Source: DATAES01 sp036493595
GTDB taxonomy: Bacteria; Actinomycetota; Acidimicrobiia; Acidimicrobiales; JACDCH01
Length of the DNA stretch: 64,000 nt
Assembly: GCA_036493595.1 (NCBI GenBank)
Contig: DASXPN010000106.1
Coordinates: 40,085 to 104,084 of the forward strand
Reading direction: 5' to 3'
The stretch's first letter is position 1. The number at the start of each line of letters is the position of its first letter. The notes beneath the pieces were generated by a model, which ran no database searches, was not told where the DNA came from, and worked only from the letters and a program-made list of their open reading frames with translations. Positions 1-8,401 of this stretch are shown here, piece after piece. A program made the position numbers and the translations under genes.

Positions 1-98
1 GTTGCGACGAGGCCGACCTCCACATCGGCATGCCCCTCGTCGTCGACTACCGCGAGGAGACCGACGAGTTCACGTTCCCGATCTTCCGACCCGCGTGA
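1..98 (+). CDS. DUF35 OB-fold protein, C-terminal fragment
   Basis: Only the last 31 codons are inside the window; the TGA is at 96-98 and the start lies upstream. The visible tail contains IGMPLVVDYREETDEF and ends PIFRPA. This is how OB-fold (DUF35) domains that partner thiolase-like proteins usually end, and the intact DUF35 protein at 551-1024 has a matching IGMPLQVTF stretch. The family normally carries an N-terminal zinc ribbon and binds acyl-CoA in complex with a thiolase-fold partner. Its partner is presumably encoded just before the window. Assignment rests on a short tail, so it is moderately sure. Confidence 0.6.
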   Translation, partial: CDEADLHIGMPLVVDYREETDEFTFPIFRPA

Positions 99-158
99 GT
101 GAGCGTGCAGCGCACAGCCCGCCGAGCGACCGCCAGGGAGCCGGACGCCGATGGGGTT

Positions 159-175
159 CGGGGGCGCAGCCCCCG
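159..175 (+). terminator. short GC hairpin after the DUF35 fragment
   Basis: CGGGGGC at 159-165 pairs perfectly with GCCCCCG at 169-175 around a 3-nt loop. There is no T-tract, so it is only a possible terminator. It spans the region just downstream of the ATG at 151, which argues against that ATG as the start of the following gene. Confidence 0.35.
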
Positions 176-204
176 AGAAGCCCGGTTCGGTAGGGTGCGC
201 GGCG

Positions 205-570
205 ATGGTCGACGGAGCAGACGACGCGTTCACCTTCCGATGGGAAGCTCCCGTCCACGAGGTCTTTCCCTCGCTGCACGAAGCGCAGAGCGCCTGGCTC
301 GCGCAGATCGACTCGTTGCATGCGCCCGACCGCAAGACCTACGAGCTCATCCGGATGGCGTGCTCGGTCATCGCCCGCAACCCCGAGGGGATCGCCCGCC
401 ATGCGATGCTGGCCCGAGAGGTGGGTTCGTCGTGGGACGACGTCGTCGGCTCGATCATGTTGACGACGCCCGCGTTCGGCATCCTCGCCGCCGTCGAGGC
501 GTTGCCGCACGCGCGACGGGGCTTCGACGAAGCACCCGAGGTCGAGTCCGATGACAACGGAGACGGCTGA
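205..570 (+). CDS. AhpD/carboxymuconolactone decarboxylase-like protein
   Basis: A 121-residue all-helical protein. The central stretch MACSVIARNPEGIARHAM, followed by a helix with SSWDDVVGSIMLTTPAFG, resembles the AhpD/carboxymuconolactone decarboxylase fold. The usual CxxC pair of AhpD peroxidases is not present (only one Cys), so redox activity is doubtful. I chose the ATG at 205, preceded by GGTAGGG; the in-frame ATG at 151 lies at the edge of a hairpin. The 3' end overlaps the next gene by 20 bp, so it is probably cotranscribed with the DUF35/thiolase pair. Its role may be auxiliary to that pair; the precise function is unknown. Confidence 0.55.
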   Translation: MVDGADDAFTFRWEAPVHEVFPSLHEAQSAWLAQIDSLHAPDRKTYELIRMACSVIARNPEGIARHAMLAREVGSSWDDVVGSIMLTTPAFGILAAVEALPHARRGFDEAPEVESDDNGDG

Positions 571-1024
571 GGACTCGAGCGACGCGAACGCGCGGGCGGG
601 CGCGCCGCAGGTGGACGCGCCGCAGCCTTTCCGGCTGCTGCCCCGACTCGACGACACCAACCGTCACTTCTGGACGAGCGGCGAGGACGGAAAGCTCCGC
701 TTCCTTCGTTGCCAAGAGTGCGGCTACTGGATCCACCCGCCGTCACCGCGATGCCCCACGTGCCTGTCGAAAGACGTCGACGTCGAAGCGGTGTCAGGGC
801 AGGCGACGCTGCACACCTTCACCGTCAACCACCAACCGTGGTACCCGGGCCTCGACCCTCCCTATGTCATCGCCATCGTCGAGCTCATCGAACAAGAGGG
901 CCTGCGCCTCACGACCGGCATCACCGGTTGCGCACCCGACGAAGTCGCGATCGGCATGCCCTTGCAGGTGACGTTCCAGCACTACGAGGACGTGTGGCTG
1001 CCGTTCTTCGAGCCGGTTCGATGA
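551..1024 (+). CDS. Zn-ribbon/OB-fold DUF35 protein, thiolase partner
   Basis: 157 residues. A rubredoxin-like zinc ribbon is formed by C54, C57, C68 and C71 (CQECGYW and CPTC). The OB-fold domain follows, with VIAIVELIEQEGLRL and IGMPLQVTFQHYEDVWLP. In steroid side-chain degradation the DUF35 domain of ChsH2 binds the thiolase-fold aldolase Ltp2 and is needed for its activity. Here the stop codon overlaps the ATG of a thiolase-fold gene by 4 bp, which strongly suggests a stoichiometric complex. The N-terminal 25 residues are Ala/Asp/Pro-rich and probably disordered. Confidence 0.85.
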   Translation: MTTETAEDSSDANARAGAPQVDAPQPFRLLPRLDDTNRHFWTSGEDGKLRFLRCQECGYWIHPPSPRCPTCLSKDVDVEAVSGQATLHTFTVNHQPWYPGLDPPYVIAIVELIEQEGLRLTTGITGCAPDEVAIGMPLQVTFQHYEDVWLPFFEPVR

Positions 1025-2253
1025 GTCCGAGTTCGCTCGATGCCGTGATCAGTGGCATCGGCCAGTCGGACGTGGGCCGCCGCCTGCATCGTCATCCGCT
1101 CGACCTCACGCTCGATGCCTGTATCGAAGCCATCGAGGACGCCGGCCTGACGCGCGACGACATCGACGGCATCGCGACGTACCCCGGCGCGATGGACATG
1201 CCCCCCGGCTTCTCCGGTGTCGGCGTGACCGAGGTGCACGACGCATTGCGCCTGAACTTGAACTGGTACGCGGGAGGGCTCGAGTCGCCCGGCCAGCTCG
1301 GGTCGGTGATCAACGCCTGCATGGCGGTGTCGACCGGCATGGCCGACCACGTCCTGTGCTTCCGCACGGTCTGGGAGGGCACCGCGCAGGGCGACAAGGG
1401 TCGCGCCGCAGTGATGCCGGGCATCGGCGGAGGCGGAGGTGGAGCCGGCGGTGGCGGCGGCCTGCCACGGGTCGGCGGCTTCATGCAGTACACGCTCCCG
1501 TACGGCGCGCCGTCAGCCGCCAACTGGATCGCGATGATGGCGATGCGCCACTTCCACGAGTTCGGCACGACCCGCGAGCAGCTCGCGTGGATCGCACTCA
1601 ACGGGCGGCGCAACGCCGCGCTCAATCCAAAGGCCGTGTACCGCGATCCGATGACGCTCGAGGACTACCTCGGCATTCGCATGATCAGCTCCCCCTTGTG
1701 CCTGTTCGACTGCGACGTTCCCGCGGACGGTTCGACGGCCGTGATCGTGAGCCGGGCCGATGCGAGCGCCGACTTGCGGCATGCGCCGGTGCGTGTCGAC
1801 GCGGTCGGTACCGCCATCCACGGCCGCCCGTCGTGGGACCAGTGGGACGACCTCACGACGATGGCGCTGCGCGACGCGTCCTCGCAGTTGTGGACCCGCA
1901 CCGACATCACGCCGGCGGACGTCGACGTGGCCGAGCTCTACGACGGGTTCAGCTTCATCACGCTGTGCTGGCTCGAGGCGCTCGGTTTCTGCGGAAAGGG
2001 CGAAGGCGGCTCGTTCGTCGACGGCGGCGCGTACATCGCCCGGGACGGCATCATCCCGCTCAACACGCACGGCGGTCAGCTGTCCTCGGGACGGCTCCAC
2101 GGCTACGGCTTCCTCCACGAGGCGTGCGTGCAGTTGCGCGGCGACGGCGGAGAACGCCAGGTGGTGCGGCCCGGCGGCCGGCAACCGGAGGTCGCGCTCG
2201 CGGCCGCCGGGGGCGGCCCGCTCGCCGGCTGCCTCTTGCTCACACGAGGTTGA
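1021..2253 (+). CDS. thiolase-fold protein, Ltp2-like aldolase candidate
   Basis: 410 residues of the SCP2/lipid-transfer thiolase family. The C-terminal half has the family landmarks AELYDGFSFIT (Tyr307), EALGFCGKGEGG, NTHGGQLSSG and HGYGFLHEACVQLRG. Ltp2-type retro-aldolases use two conserved tyrosines instead of thiolase chemistry; Tyr307 and Tyr362 sit in plausible places. An ATGA overlap couples it to the DUF35 gene before it, as expected for the Ltp2 type. A Gly-rich insert at residues 134-147 is unusual. The start is fixed by the overlap. Function as an aldolase rather than an acetyltransferase is inference. Confidence 0.8.
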   Translation: MSPSSLDAVISGIGQSDVGRRLHRHPLDLTLDACIEAIEDAGLTRDDIDGIATYPGAMDMPPGFSGVGVTEVHDALRLNLNWYAGGLESPGQLGSVINACMAVSTGMADHVLCFRTVWEGTAQGDKGRAAVMPGIGGGGGGAGGGGGLPRVGGFMQYTLPYGAPSAANWIAMMAMRHFHEFGTTREQLAWIALNGRRNAALNPKAVYRDPMTLEDYLGIRMISSPLCLFDCDVPADGSTAVIVSRADASADLRHAPVRVDAVGTAIHGRPSWDQWDDLTTMALRDASSQLWTRTDITPADVDVAELYDGFSFITLCWLEALGFCGKGEGGSFVDGGAYIARDGIIPLNTHGGQLSSGRLHGYGFLHEACVQLRGDGGERQVVRPGGRQPEVALAAAGGGPLAGCLLLTRG

Positions 2254-2281
2254 CAGTCGACAGAGGGACGAGGGGGACGGC

Positions 2282-2977
2282 ATGTTGAGCGCGGACGAGC
2301 TCGAGTCGATGACGGTGCCCGCGTGGGAGCGGGCGAAGGAGGCGATCGCGAACGGTGACGCCGACCGCGCCGTGGCACTCATCGACGAGGCTGCTTCGCG
2401 CACGCGCAGCTTGCAGGTGTACTCGATCGAGTGGATCACGTCGTTGCTGTCCTTCATCGGGCGTGAGCTCGGCGAGGACGCGGTCGAACGTGCGCTGCGC
2501 ACGTCGGGTGACGACTTCATCCGCGATCGCCGCGATCCCCACGGCGGCCGCGGTTCATCCTGGGACACACTCCCTGCGGAAGCACGAGCGAAGGTCATCG
2601 CGCGGGCGATGGTGGCCAACGGGAGCACCTGCGAGGTCGACGAGGACGAGGACAAGATCGTCCTGTCCTTCCGCTGCGGCAGCGGTGGCCGATTGATCGA
2701 CGAGGGTCGCTACGACGTCGACGGTGGTCCGTACCTCACGCTGCACGAGCGCAGCGGCCGTACCTTCGATCGCGACGAGCTACCCGTGTACTGCGCTCAC
2801 TGCTCGGTGAACAACGAGATGCAGGCAATCGAATGGGGTGGTGCGCCGGGCTCCATCGAGTTCCCGCCTACTCAGCCTGGTGAACCTTGCGTGCACCACG
2901 TCTACCGCGACGTCGACGCGATGCCGCAGGACGCCTACGTGCGGATCGGCATCACCAGACGCGGGCCCCGGCCATGA
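2282..2977 (+). CDS. hypothetical protein with C-terminal Cys/His-rich segment
   Basis: 231 residues; I do not recognise it with confidence. The N-terminal 90 residues are predicted helical. The second half has a strand-rich region with SFRCGSGGRL, then YCAHCSVNNEMQAIEWGG and EPCVHHVYRD, so five to six Cys/His residues could bind a metal or serve catalysis. The overall look is reminiscent of small hydrolase-like proteins of the L-2-amino-thiazoline-4-carboxylate hydrolase group, but that is a weak impression. It follows the thiolase gene after 28 bp on the same strand, with the purine-rich sequence GAGGGGGAC before the ATG, and is probably in the same operon. Confidence 0.7.
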   Translation: MLSADELESMTVPAWERAKEAIANGDADRAVALIDEAASRTRSLQVYSIEWITSLLSFIGRELGEDAVERALRTSGDDFIRDRRDPHGGRGSSWDTLPAEARAKVIARAMVANGSTCEVDEDEDKIVLSFRCGSGGRLIDEGRYDVDGGPYLTLHERSGRTFDRDELPVYCAHCSVNNEMQAIEWGGAPGSIEFPPTQPGEPCVHHVYRDVDAMPQDAYVRIGITRRGPRP

Positions 2978-3239
2978 GCCGGCGAAGGTCGCGGGCCGCC
3001 TGGTCGTGGCGACGCCGGGCGTCCGCTCGCATCAACCGCAGCTCCGTGTAACGGGCCTGCTCCGCGGCCGTCCACTCCCGCTCCTCGCGTACGAGATCGA
3101 GGTCGTGGACCTCGTCGACGACCGCCGAGTGTCGGGCCGCGGCGATCAACAACTCCGTCGCCAGACGGCGGCGGAACTGCACGATCGTGGGGAGCGGTTC
3201 GACTGGCACAGTTCCTCCCAGACGGTCATCGTCCGGCAA
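2952..3239 (-). CDS. small charged helical hypothetical protein
   Basis: 95 residues starting at TTG, very rich in Arg/Glu/Ala (EEREWTAAEQARYTEL, RADARRRHDQAARDLRRL), probably a helical hairpin or coiled coil. It converges on the preceding plus-strand gene and overlaps its 3' end by 26 bp. The composition looks protein-like rather than like a frame shadow, and it fills an otherwise empty 300-bp gap. The start codon and ribosome site are weak, so it may be shorter or not expressed. No function can be given. Confidence 0.45.
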   Translation of the reverse strand: MPDDDRLGGTVPVEPLPTIVQFRRRLATELLIAAARHSAVVDEVHDLDLVREEREWTAAEQARYTELRLMRADARRRHDQAARDLRRLMAGARVW

Positions 3240-3286
3240 TACCTACGATGACTCGCAATGGGAGCAAACCGTACCTCTCTTGCGCG

Positions 3287-4120
3287 CTACCAACCCTTGA
3301 ACTTCGGATCTCTGCGCTCCATGAACGCCTGCATCCCCTCGGCCGAGTCGGCGGTGGCGTTGACGAGCTCCTGGGCGTAGCCCTCCTCCTCGAACGCGGT
3401 CTGGCGGCTCGACTCGTTCGAACGGTTGAGGAGCCACTTCGTCATGGTGATCGACTTGCTCGGCGCCGCCGCCAGCCGCCCGGCCCATTCGGCGGTGACC
3501 GCGGTGAGATCGTCGGCGGCGACGACGCGGTTGGCGATGCCGACTCGAAGCGCATCCGATGCGGACACGTCGTCGCCGAAGAACATGATCTCCTTGGCCT
3601 TCGGGAGCCCCACGATGCGCGGCAGCAGGTAACAACCACCGGCGTCGGGGATGATGCCACGCCGCACGAACACCTCGATGAGCCGCGCGTGCTCGGCCAT
3701 CACGACCAGATCGCTGGCGAGGACGAGATTGGCGCCGCCGCCCGCCGCGGTGCCGTTGACCGCGGCGATCACCGGCTTCTCACAGTCGAGGATCGACGCC
3801 ACGAGCCGTTGCCAGCCGCGGCGGATCATCCGCGCGACGTCACCGAGGGCGCGGTCCGGCGCGTCGTCGGGGCGCTCCGGACCGGGCTTCTGCGGACCAC
3901 CCAACCCTGCGCCCGTGCAGAAGTGACGCTCACCCGCGCCGGTCAGCACGATCACGCGCACGCCGAGCGTGGCGGAGAGCTCGTCGAAGACGTCGGCCAG
4001 CGTGTCGCGCATGTGCGCGGTCAGCGAGTTGCCGGCTTCGGGACGGTTGATGATGACGCGTGCGATGCCGTCCTCGACGGCGTAGCGGATGTGGTCCTCG
4101 ATGGGCGTCTCCTCGGGCAT
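3287..4120 (-). CDS. enoyl-CoA hydratase/isomerase family (crotonase)
   Basis: 277 residues with the crotonase fold. VIINRPEAGNSL, the oxyanion-hole segment HFCTGAGLGG, then KPVIAAVNGTAAGGGANLVLASD and a C-terminal FMERRDPKFKGW are all typical. It would hydrate or isomerise an unsaturated acyl-CoA; the specific substrate is unknown. The ATG at 4120 gives the usual N-terminus; an upstream ATG at 4135 would add five residues and run almost into the operator. The gene diverges from the SDR at 4235, and a TGAC-N6-GTCA operator lies 17 bp upstream. Confidence 0.9.
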   Translation of the reverse strand: MPEETPIEDHIRYAVEDGIARVIINRPEAGNSLTAHMRDTLADVFDELSATLGVRVIVLTGAGERHFCTGAGLGGPQKPGPERPDDAPDRALGDVARMIRRGWQRLVASILDCEKPVIAAVNGTAAGGGANLVLASDLVVMAEHARLIEVFVRRGIIPDAGGCYLLPRIVGLPKAKEIMFFGDDVSASDALRVGIANRVVAADDLTAVTAEWAGRLAAAPSKSITMTKWLLNRSNESSRQTAFEEEGYAQELVNATADSAEGMQAFMERRDPKFKGW

Positions 4121-4137
4121 CCCGCTACCGTACATAG

Positions 4138-4153
4138 CTGACGTTCGTGTCAG
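4138..4153. promoter_or_regulatory. TGAC-N6-GTCA operator, site 1
   Basis: CTGACGTTCGTGTCAG, between the divergent crotonase (17 bp away) and SDR (81 bp away). Confidence 0.75.
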
Positions 4154-4234
4154 GTATGTACGACCGAACGCGGACGCAGCACGCACGACAAAGAGCGCAG
4201 ACGCGCCAGCACGGGGAACGGGGGCTCACAGGGC

Positions 4235-5152
4235 ATGGGGTTGTTCGACGGCAAGGTGGCGATCGTGACCGGTGCCGGTCGCGGCATCGGACGGCAAGAG
4301 GCGTTGCTGCTCTCGGCTCAGGGCGCGGCGGTCGTGGTCAACGACCTCGGCGGATCGAGTGAAGGCACCGGCTCGGACGCAACGCCGGCGCAACAGGTGG
4401 TCGACGAGATCGAAGCGGCCGGCGGTCACGCCGTCGCCAACTACGGCAGTGTCGCCGACTTCGACGAGGCGAAGGCGTTGATCGACCAGGCGGTCGAGAC
4501 GTTCGGCGGCCTCGATGTGCTCGTCAACAATGCCGGCATCCTGCGCGACAAGATGAGCTTCAACATGGACGAGGTCGAGTGGGACGTGGTGATCGACGTC
4601 CACCTGAAGGGCCACTTCTGCACCTCGCGCCATGCCGCTGCGTACTGGCGAGCGAAGGCGAAGGAGACGGGCGAACCGGCTCGCGGCGTGATCGTCAACA
4701 CCACGAGCGAGTCCGGCCTCTACGGCAACGCCGGCCAGGTCAACTACGCGGCGGCCAAGGCCGGTATCGCCTCGATGACGATCGTGATGGCGCGTGAGCT
4801 CGAGCGCAGCGGCGTGCGGGTCAACTGCATCGCGCCGGTGGCGCGCACTCGCCTCACCGAGGCGCTCGCGGGGGATCACATGAAGCCCGACGAGACCGGC
4901 TTCGATCGATTCTCGCCCGACAACGTCGCCGCGGTCGCGGTATGGCTGGCGTCGGATCTGTCGAGAGCGCTCAACGGTCAGGTCGTGAAGGTGCAGGGCG
5001 GTGTCGTGCAGCTGCTCGAGGGCTGGCGGCCACTCACGGAGGCGACGTCCGACAAGCCGTGGACCATCGACACCGTCGACGCCGCGCAGGCGCAACTGCT
5101 GGCCGAGTCCGACGGATCGATCCCACCGTTCTTCTTCCCCAGCCCGGGTTGA
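4235..5152 (+). CDS. short-chain dehydrogenase, MFE-2/17beta-HSD type
   Basis: 305 residues. The N-terminal Rossmann motif TGAGRGIG, then NDLGGSSEGTG, NNAGILRDKMSF and the catalytic pair in SGLYGNAGQVNYAAAKAG mark the SDR subfamily related to the 3-hydroxyacyl-CoA dehydrogenase domain of multifunctional enzyme 2. It probably oxidises a 3-hydroxyacyl-CoA or hydroxysteroid with NAD(P). It is a close paralogue in layout of the SDR at 58329-59255, sharing the GLFDGK/GLLDGK start and the C-terminal extension of about 60 residues. It heads a run with the two acyl-CoA dehydrogenase genes at 5175 and 6371. Confidence 0.88.
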   Translation: MGLFDGKVAIVTGAGRGIGRQEALLLSAQGAAVVVNDLGGSSEGTGSDATPAQQVVDEIEAAGGHAVANYGSVADFDEAKALIDQAVETFGGLDVLVNNAGILRDKMSFNMDEVEWDVVIDVHLKGHFCTSRHAAAYWRAKAKETGEPARGVIVNTTSESGLYGNAGQVNYAAAKAGIASMTIVMARELERSGVRVNCIAPVARTRLTEALAGDHMKPDETGFDRFSPDNVAAVAVWLASDLSRALNGQVVKVQGGVVQLLEGWRPLTEATSDKPWTIDTVDAAQAQLLAESDGSIPPFFFPSPG

Positions 5153-5174
5153 GCGCGGCGGGCCGGTCACGCCG

Positions 5175-6368
5175 ATGAAGCTCGAGTGGAGCGCGGAGGA
5201 CGAAGCGTTCCGCGCGGAGCTCGTCCGCTTCCTCGAGGAGCACGCGCCGCCCGAGATCAAAGCGGGGCGTGACTTCACGGACGGAGGCGTCGACGAGGCC
5301 GGTGGCGACGAGATCATCCCGCAGTGGGGGCGCGACTGGCAGGCGACCCTTTTCGACCACGGCTGGATGGTGCCCGGCTACCCGCCCGAGCTCGGCGGGC
5401 GCAACGCCACGCCCGTTCAGACGCTGATCTACATGGAGGAGCTGGCGAAGCGACGCATCGTCCGTAGCCTCCACTTCCCCGGCTACGCGATCGTCGCGCC
5501 GAGCTTGCTCGAGTTCGGCAACGACGAGCAGCGCACACTGGCGCCGGCGTCGATCCGGGGCGACCTCATCTGGTGCATCGGCATGAGTGAGCCGAATGCG
5601 GGCAGCGATCTCGCGTCGCTGACGACGCGGGCCGAGCGCGACGGCGACCGTTTCCTCGTCAACGGTCAGAAGGTGTGGACGTCGTACTCGATGGTCGCGT
5701 CGAAGTGCTTCTGCTACGTGCGCACGACACCGCTCGACGAGGCGCCGAAGCACAAGGGCATCAGTGTGCTCATCATCGACATGGACACGCCTGGCATCGA
5801 CGTGCGCCCCATCAGGCACATCACCGGAGCGGAGGACTTCGCCGAGGTGTTCCTCACCGACGTCGAGGTGCCGGTGGCGAACGTCGTCGGTGACGTCGAC
5901 GACGGTTGGCGCATCACCATGGGGTCGCTCGCGCACGAGCGCGGCGGGCTGTGGTTGCAGTCCGTCGCGATGGTGCAACAGACGGTCGACGATCTGTGCG
6001 CGATGGCTCGGCGTCACGGCCTCGACGCCGATGCTGGGGTGCGGCGCCGGTTGGCCGAGGCGTACGAGCAGGTCGCGTCGCTGCGGGCGCTCGGTTACAA
6101 GGGCTTCTCGTCGTTCGCGCAAGGAAGCTCCGCGCCCGAGCACAGTTACCTGAAGCTCGCCACCTCTGAGCTCGGCAAGGCGCTGTACGAGCTCGGTATG
6201 GAGCTCCAGGGGCCATACGGCGCGGTGGACGATCCCGAGCGCGGCGACGAACGGGGACGGTGGGGCCGGTCCTTCTTCGTGAGCTTCGCCAACACGGTCG
6301 CCGGCGGGTCGAGCGAGATCCAGCGCAACATCATCGCCACCCGCATCCTCGGGCTCCCGAGGTCCTGA
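5175..6368 (+). CDS. acyl-CoA dehydrogenase, large (FAD-binding) subunit type
   Basis: 397 residues with the standard N-terminal helical, middle beta and C-terminal helical domains. Landmarks are PPELGGRNATPVQT, CIGMSEPNAGSDLASL, VNGQKVWTSYS and AGGSSEIQRNIIATRILGLP. Actinobacterial steroid and lipid pathways use heteromeric alpha2beta2 dehydrogenases, in which a subunit of this type pairs with a divergent shorter one; the next gene, three bases on, is exactly such a partner. The ATG at 5175 is preceded by no strong ribosome site but gives the expected N-terminus MKLEWSAEDEAFR. Substrate unknown. Confidence 0.9.
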   Translation: MKLEWSAEDEAFRAELVRFLEEHAPPEIKAGRDFTDGGVDEAGGDEIIPQWGRDWQATLFDHGWMVPGYPPELGGRNATPVQTLIYMEELAKRRIVRSLHFPGYAIVAPSLLEFGNDEQRTLAPASIRGDLIWCIGMSEPNAGSDLASLTTRAERDGDRFLVNGQKVWTSYSMVASKCFCYVRTTPLDEAPKHKGISVLIIDMDTPGIDVRPIRHITGAEDFAEVFLTDVEVPVANVVGDVDDGWRITMGSLAHERGGLWLQSVAMVQQTVDDLCAMARRHGLDADAGVRRRLAEAYEQVASLRALGYKGFSSFAQGSSAPEHSYLKLATSELGKALYELGMELQGPYGAVDDPERGDERGRWGRSFFVSFANTVAGGSSEIQRNIIATRILGLPRS

Positions 6369-6370
6369 CC

Positions 6371-7387
6371 GTGGACTTCACGCTCAGCGAAGAGCAGGTC
6401 CTGCTGCGCGACACCGCTCGTACATTGCTGGCGCGGCACTGTCCCATCACGCTCGTGCGCGCCCACATGGACGATCCGTCGGTGGCGGCGGCCTTGTGGG
6501 AGCACTTGCGGGAGTGGACCGTGCTCGGCGACGGCCCGACCACCGATCTCTGCGTGTTCCTCGAGGAGTGCGGCCGCGTGCTCGCGCCAGGGCCGTACTT
6601 CGCCACCACCGCGCTGGCGCTGCCGCTGGCGCGGATCGCAGGGCTCGATCTCGCCGACGGGTTGAGTGCGGGCGAGTCGACGGCGACGGTTGCGCTCGCG
6701 GGAGCTTCGGGTGAGTGGCGGATCAACGACGAGACGACGAAGACGTTCGTGCTGGAGGCCGATCGCGTCGACTACGTGCTGGCGGTGGACGGCAGCGGTC
6801 GAGTCGACGCGCTCGCGTCGAGCGCGTTGCCCGCACCCCGCCGCGTCGGCCTGATCGACTCGACTCGACGAGTGTTCGAGGTCGACGTGGCCGACGTGTC
6901 CGACCTTGCCGGCGCGTCCGGCGGGTCGCTCGGCGCGGACACCGACATCGATGCCTGGTTGGCGCGCGCCACCGTCGCACTCGCGGCCGAACTACTCGGC
7001 ACGGCGCGCTGGTTGCTCGCCACGGCCATCGACTACGCGAAGCAACGAGTGCAGTTCGACGCGCCCATCGGCAGCTTCCAGGCGATCCAACACAAGCTGG
7101 CGGACTGCTCGCTCGACGTCGAGCGCGCCGCCAGCGCGGTCTACTACGCGGCCATGTGCGTCGACGCGAATGACAGCGACCGGCATCGGGCCGTCCACGT
7201 CGCGAAGGCGGCGGCCGGACGAGCGGCGATGCACTGCGCGAAGGACGGCATGCAGGTGCACGGCGGTATCGGCTACACGTGGGAACACGACCTGCACCTG
7301 TTCATCCGCCGCGCCTACGCGTCGGAGCATCTGATGGGCACGTCCGGCTGGCATCACGACCGGTTGGCCGACCTCATCCTCGGCTGA
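6371..7387 (+). CDS. acyl-CoA dehydrogenase, small divergent subunit
   Basis: 338 residues from a GTG two bases after the previous stop. The N-terminus VDFTLSEEQVLLRDTAR and the C-terminal block FQAIQHKLADCSLDVERA then GMQVHGGIGYTWEHDLHLF are acyl-CoA dehydrogenase-like. The central FAD-contact region is degenerate compared with the neighbouring large subunit. This matches the catalytically incomplete half of heteromeric dehydrogenases such as the mycobacterial ChsE pairs. It is likely to form a 2+2 complex with the product of 5175-6368. A similar small-subunit gene is at 54070. Confidence 0.87.
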   Translation: MDFTLSEEQVLLRDTARTLLARHCPITLVRAHMDDPSVAAALWEHLREWTVLGDGPTTDLCVFLEECGRVLAPGPYFATTALALPLARIAGLDLADGLSAGESTATVALAGASGEWRINDETTKTFVLEADRVDYVLAVDGSGRVDALASSALPAPRRVGLIDSTRRVFEVDVADVSDLAGASGGSLGADTDIDAWLARATVALAAELLGTARWLLATAIDYAKQRVQFDAPIGSFQAIQHKLADCSLDVERAASAVYYAAMCVDANDSDRHRAVHVAKAAAGRAAMHCAKDGMQVHGGIGYTWEHDLHLFIRRAYASEHLMGTSGWHHDRLADLILG

Positions 7388-7396
7388 GCGCAACCG

Positions 7397-7424
7397 TTCT
7401 CCCCTTGCGAAGCGAGCAGGAGAA
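7397..7424 (+). terminator. possible hairpin after the dehydrogenase pair
   Basis: TTCTCC at 7397-7402 pairs with GGAGAA at 7419-7424, with a second short stem (TTGC/GCGA) inside. It follows the last stop of the operon by about 10 bp. No T-run is present. Confidence 0.3.
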
Positions 7425-7460
7425 TCTCCGCGTTTCGGCGAATCCGGAACGCAGTTGAAC

Positions 7461-7476
7461 CTGACGTCGGTGTCAG
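7461..7476. promoter_or_regulatory. TGAC-N6-GTCA operator, site 2
   Basis: CTGACGTCGGTGTCAG, 18 bp before the GTG of the secreted protein at 7495. Confidence 0.75.
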
Positions 7477-7494
7477 GGTGGAGGAGGGTGTCGG

Positions 7495-8400
7495 GTGCAG
7501 AGGTTCCAGCGGCGGCTCGCTGTCGTCGTCTTGATCGGCGCGGTCATGGTCGCCGGGACCGGCGCCGCGGTGGCCGGTGTGAGCGGCGGCAACTACAGCC
7601 CGTCGAAGCAGCACTGCTCGGGGGGCGCCGATGACAGCAACCGTCCCCAGCACGTCGAGAAGGGCTGCCAGAGCAGCACCGCCAACGTGAGTGACGGGTC
7701 CGGTAACGAAGCGTTCTTCGCCGGTACGCAGCAGACCGCGGACGGCGATTCCGCGCACGACCTCGTGCACGGCGGCGATCCTGCCAGCGTCGACCCGACG
7801 TCGGGTGCGCAGGTGTACTTCGGCGCCGACGACAACCTCGACAACGGCGAGCACGACTCGTCGTCGAAGATCAAGGACGGTCCGAGCGACGGTGGCGCAG
7901 TTGCGCTCGACGTGTCGCCCGAATCGGTGATGCCGTGGCTCGCCGCGCTCCGGTCGGGCGACATCGCGTATCTCCTCACTCACCCCGCACCGCTGGTCGA
8001 CGCGGGTGCGGGCTCGTGTGCGGACGGAACGTGCGAGTCGGTGCAGACGCAACAGCGCACCGCGTACCAAGGTGGCGGCAAGGGCCAGCGCGACGCGGCC
8101 AACTACGACGGCACGACGTGGGATCCCGACACGTGCGCGGGCCCCAGTGACACCTCGGCAGATTGCGGGCCTGGCGGCATCAAGTCGTGGTGGAACAAGG
8201 ACGGCACCGTCCACACGGAGCCGGGCGCGCAGGTCTACGAGGATCCGAACCCGGAGGGCTCACCCGAGGGTCCGTACCCGTTGCCGGCCGCGTACGCGGG
8301 CACGTGCGGCGTGATCGCCGGCGGTGGTACCGCTCCTGCGGCACCGGCTTCGCCGATCACCAACGGCGCGGGCCAAGTCGTCGTCTCGACCGGCTGCTGA
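7495..8400 (+). CDS. secreted protein of unknown function
   Basis: 301 residues from GTG, with GGAGGAGGG just upstream. The N-terminus has a basic start, the hydrophobic core AVVVLIGAVMVAGTGAAVAG and a likely signal-peptidase site near residue 28, so it should be exported. The mature part is Gly/Asp/Ser-rich with six or more cysteines (QHCSGG, EKGCQSS, GSCADGTCES, DTCAGP, ADCGP, GTCGV), suggesting disulfides. I see no known domain. It is followed after one base by a secreted beta-propeller gene, so the two probably act together outside the membrane. A TGAC-N6-GTCA operator upstream puts it in the shared regulon. Confidence 0.75.
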   Translation: MQRFQRRLAVVVLIGAVMVAGTGAAVAGVSGGNYSPSKQHCSGGADDSNRPQHVEKGCQSSTANVSDGSGNEAFFAGTQQTADGDSAHDLVHGGDPASVDPTSGAQVYFGADDNLDNGEHDSSSKIKDGPSDGGAVALDVSPESVMPWLAALRSGDIAYLLTHPAPLVDAGAGSCADGTCESVQTQQRTAYQGGGKGQRDAANYDGTTWDPDTCAGPSDTSADCGPGGIKSWWNKDGTVHTEPGAQVYEDPNPEGSPEGPYPLPAAYAGTCGVIAGGGTAPAAPASPITNGAGQVVVSTGC

Positions 8401-8401
8401 C

